From JACPAP01 sp035287045 (lineage in GTDB: Bacteria; Gemmatimonadota; Gemmatimonadetes; Gemmatimonadales; GWC2-71-9), in assembly GCA_035287045.1 (NCBI GenBank), contig DATECF010000209.1, positions 1 to 6,927 of the forward strand: a DNA stretch of 6,927 nt. Reading direction: 5' to 3'. Shown piece by piece: positions 6,413-6,927 of the stretch (position 1 is its first letter; each line of letters starts with the position of its first letter). The position numbers and the translations under genes were made by a program. The notes beneath the pieces are model-generated. The model did no database searches and was not told the origin of the DNA. It saw only the letters and a program-made list of their open reading frames with translations.

Positions 6413-6699
6413 AGGGGCTCTTCGAACAGGCGCTGCACTTCCGGGGGCAGCGGCGCGTCGAAGTCGGGCGCGACCCACCCCTTGCCCTTTCCTTTGCCTG
6501 GCACGCGCAGGTGGCGCGTATCCTTAGGCGCCAACGGCACCAGGCGGGCCTTGGGCTTGCCCGACTTGGCGATGATGATCTCCCGGCCCCGGGCGGCCTC
6601 TTCCACCAGCTCGGAGAGGTGCGTCTTGGCATCGTAGAGGCTCACCGGCTCCCGGAGGGCCGTGGTCGTGGACTTTTTGGGCTTGCGGTACTTTGCCAT
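6409..6699 (-). CDS. vapB: Phd/YefM-family antitoxin (VapB partner of the PIN toxin)
   Basis: This 96-residue protein has a short basic N-terminus (MAKYRKPKKS). It is followed by a Phd/YefM DNA-binding and dimerisation domain at about 18-56 (SLYDAKTHLSELVEEAARG, then IIIAKSGKPKARLVPL). The C-terminal tail (about 73-96) holds WVAPDFDAPLPPEVQRLFEE, the kind of segment that wraps around and inhibits the toxin. It is the first gene of the operon and overlaps vapC by 4 bp. ATG 6699 has purine-rich AAGGGG and AGG upstream. Antitoxins of this family usually repress their own promoter together with the toxin, and a matching palindrome lies 37 bp upstream of the start. An intact, cognate pair is inferred from order, overlap and complete domains. 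Confidence 0.92.
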   Translation of the reverse strand: MAKYRKPKKSTTTALREPVSLYDAKTHLSELVEEAARGREIIIAKSGKPKARLVPLAPKDTRHLRVPGKGKGKGWVAPDFDAPLPPEVQRLFEEPL

Positions 6700-6726
6700 G
6701 GTCTGCCTACCCCTTTTCGGACTCGA

Positions 6727-6755
6727 ATCCTAGCCGCCTTGACCAAATTGGTCAA
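6727..6755 (-). promoter_or_regulatory. vapBC promoter
   Basis: Read on the - strand, TTGACC (6755-6750) matches the -35 consensus at five of six positions. It is followed by exactly 17 bp and TAGGAT (6732-6727), a four-of-six -10 match. Transcription would begin near 6720, about 20 nt upstream of the vapB start. The position, spacing and overlap with the palindrome at 6737-6757 support one another. Confidence 0.65.
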
Positions 6756-6757
6756 GG
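6737..6757. promoter_or_regulatory. Perfect palindrome, candidate vapBC operator
   Basis: Arms CCTTGACCAA (6737-6746) and TTGGTCAAGG (6748-6757) are exact reverse complements around one central base. The palindrome covers the -35 hexamer and part of the spacer of the vapBC promoter, so a bound dimer would block RNA polymerase. Conditional autoregulation by the antitoxin and toxin-antitoxin complex is standard for Phd/YefM systems; binding here is inferred from position and symmetry. A hairpin terminator is less likely because no T-tract follows on either strand. Confidence 0.75.
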
Positions 6758-6830
6758 TTGCCAGTTGGCGATCGGACGGCTCCTGACCGGCGAAAGCAGA
6801 GAGCCAATAGGCGGCCGGCTCGGGGGTGTC

Positions 6831-6836
6831 TATCTT
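6831..6836 (+). promoter_or_regulatory. Candidate -10 element for the tRNA-Ala gene
   Basis: TATCTT lies 17 bp before the mature tRNA 5' end, which would leave a leader of about 10 nt. No good -35 hexamer is found at the expected distance, so this is tentative. Confidence 0.3.
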
Positions 6837-6852
6837 GCGGCGTTCGCGATTC

Positions 6853-6925
6853 GGGGCGGTAGCTCAGTTGGGAGAGCACCGGCTTTGCAAGCCGGGGGTC
6901 GAGGGTTCGAATCCCTTCCGCTCCA
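6853..6925 (+). tRNA. tRNA-Ala (anticodon UGC)
   Basis: The 73-nt sequence folds as a complete cloverleaf. The 7-bp acceptor stem is GGGGCGG with CCGCTCC and includes the G3:U70 pair that defines alanine identity. The D-arm stem is GCTC/GAGC, the anticodon stem is CCGGC/GCCGG, and the loop is TTTGCAA with anticodon TGC. The T-arm has GAGGG, TTCGAAT and CCCTT, and the discriminator is A. The bases after the discriminator are TT, so CCA is not encoded and must be added by nucleotidyltransferase. The gene is intact but ends 2 bp before the window edge. Confidence 0.97.
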
Positions 6926-6927
6926 TT

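Noticed and set aside
6413..6478. Upstream ATG start for the PIN toxin
   Set aside because: It adds 22 Arg/Ala-rich residues ahead of the invariant LLLDTN strand. GTG 6412 gives the normal family N-terminus and a GTGA overlap with the antitoxin stop.
6737..6757. The strong palindrome as an intrinsic terminator
   Set aside because: There is no run of T after it on either strand, and it sits on a promoter upstream of a gene, so an operator explains it better.
6801..6821. GAGCC/GGCTC inverted repeat upstream of the tRNA
   Set aside because: The 5-bp stem has an 11-nt loop and no T-tract, so it is too weak to call a terminator or operator.
1..6927. CRISPR array, insertion sequence or transposase
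   Set aside because: No regularly spaced repeats, terminal inverted repeats or transposase motifs were seen. The only large-scale repeat is the divergent protease-lipoprotein duplication.

Overview
The window is high-GC bacterial DNA with tightly packed genes: three junctions on the + strand and one on the - strand are 4-bp ATGA or GTGA stop/start overlaps, and convergent neighbours are 3 and 9 bp apart. The organism is most likely a member of Gemmatimonadota. This rests on the characteristic tail of the secreted proteases (LLGN....D.GDFLAWV), the small lipoproteins coupled to them, and the base composition. It is inferred from family resemblance, with no search behind it.

Left part (1-3417, + strand): a translationally coupled operon built from a repeated two-gene unit. 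Each unit is a secreted protease with a dockerin-like C-terminal tail followed by a small predicted lipoprotein. The first protease is present only as its last 44 codons (1-135). Its lipoprotein partner follows (132-512). Next come a complete 839-residue M6-type (immune inhibitor A-like) zinc metalloprotease (509-3028) and a second lipoprotein (3025-3417) paralogous to the first. The repeat length is about 2.9 kb, and the copies have diverged (lipoproteins about 45% identical by eye). The main speculative idea here is that the small lipoproteins are cohesin-like receptors that hold the dockerin-tailed proteases on the cell surface, each gene pair encoding a cognate enzyme and anchor.

Middle part (3421-4480): two unrelated predicted lipoproteins of unknown function, transcribed divergently from a 28-bp gap. 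The + strand one appears to contain two tandem copies of a small beta-rich domain.

Right part (4562-6852): a polytopic Nramp-superfamily transporter in which both canonical metal-binding motifs (DPGN in TM1, MPH in TM6) are replaced. Convergent to it is a vapBC-like toxin-antitoxin operon on the - strand (Phd/YefM-type antitoxin, PIN-domain toxin). Its promoter carries a perfect 10+1+10 bp palindrome that is a strong candidate operator.

Right edge (6853-6925): a complete tRNA-Ala(UGC) gene without an encoded CCA end. No insertion sequence, transposase, phage gene, CRISPR array or convincing intrinsic terminator was seen. No stretch longer than 300 bp lacks a gene.
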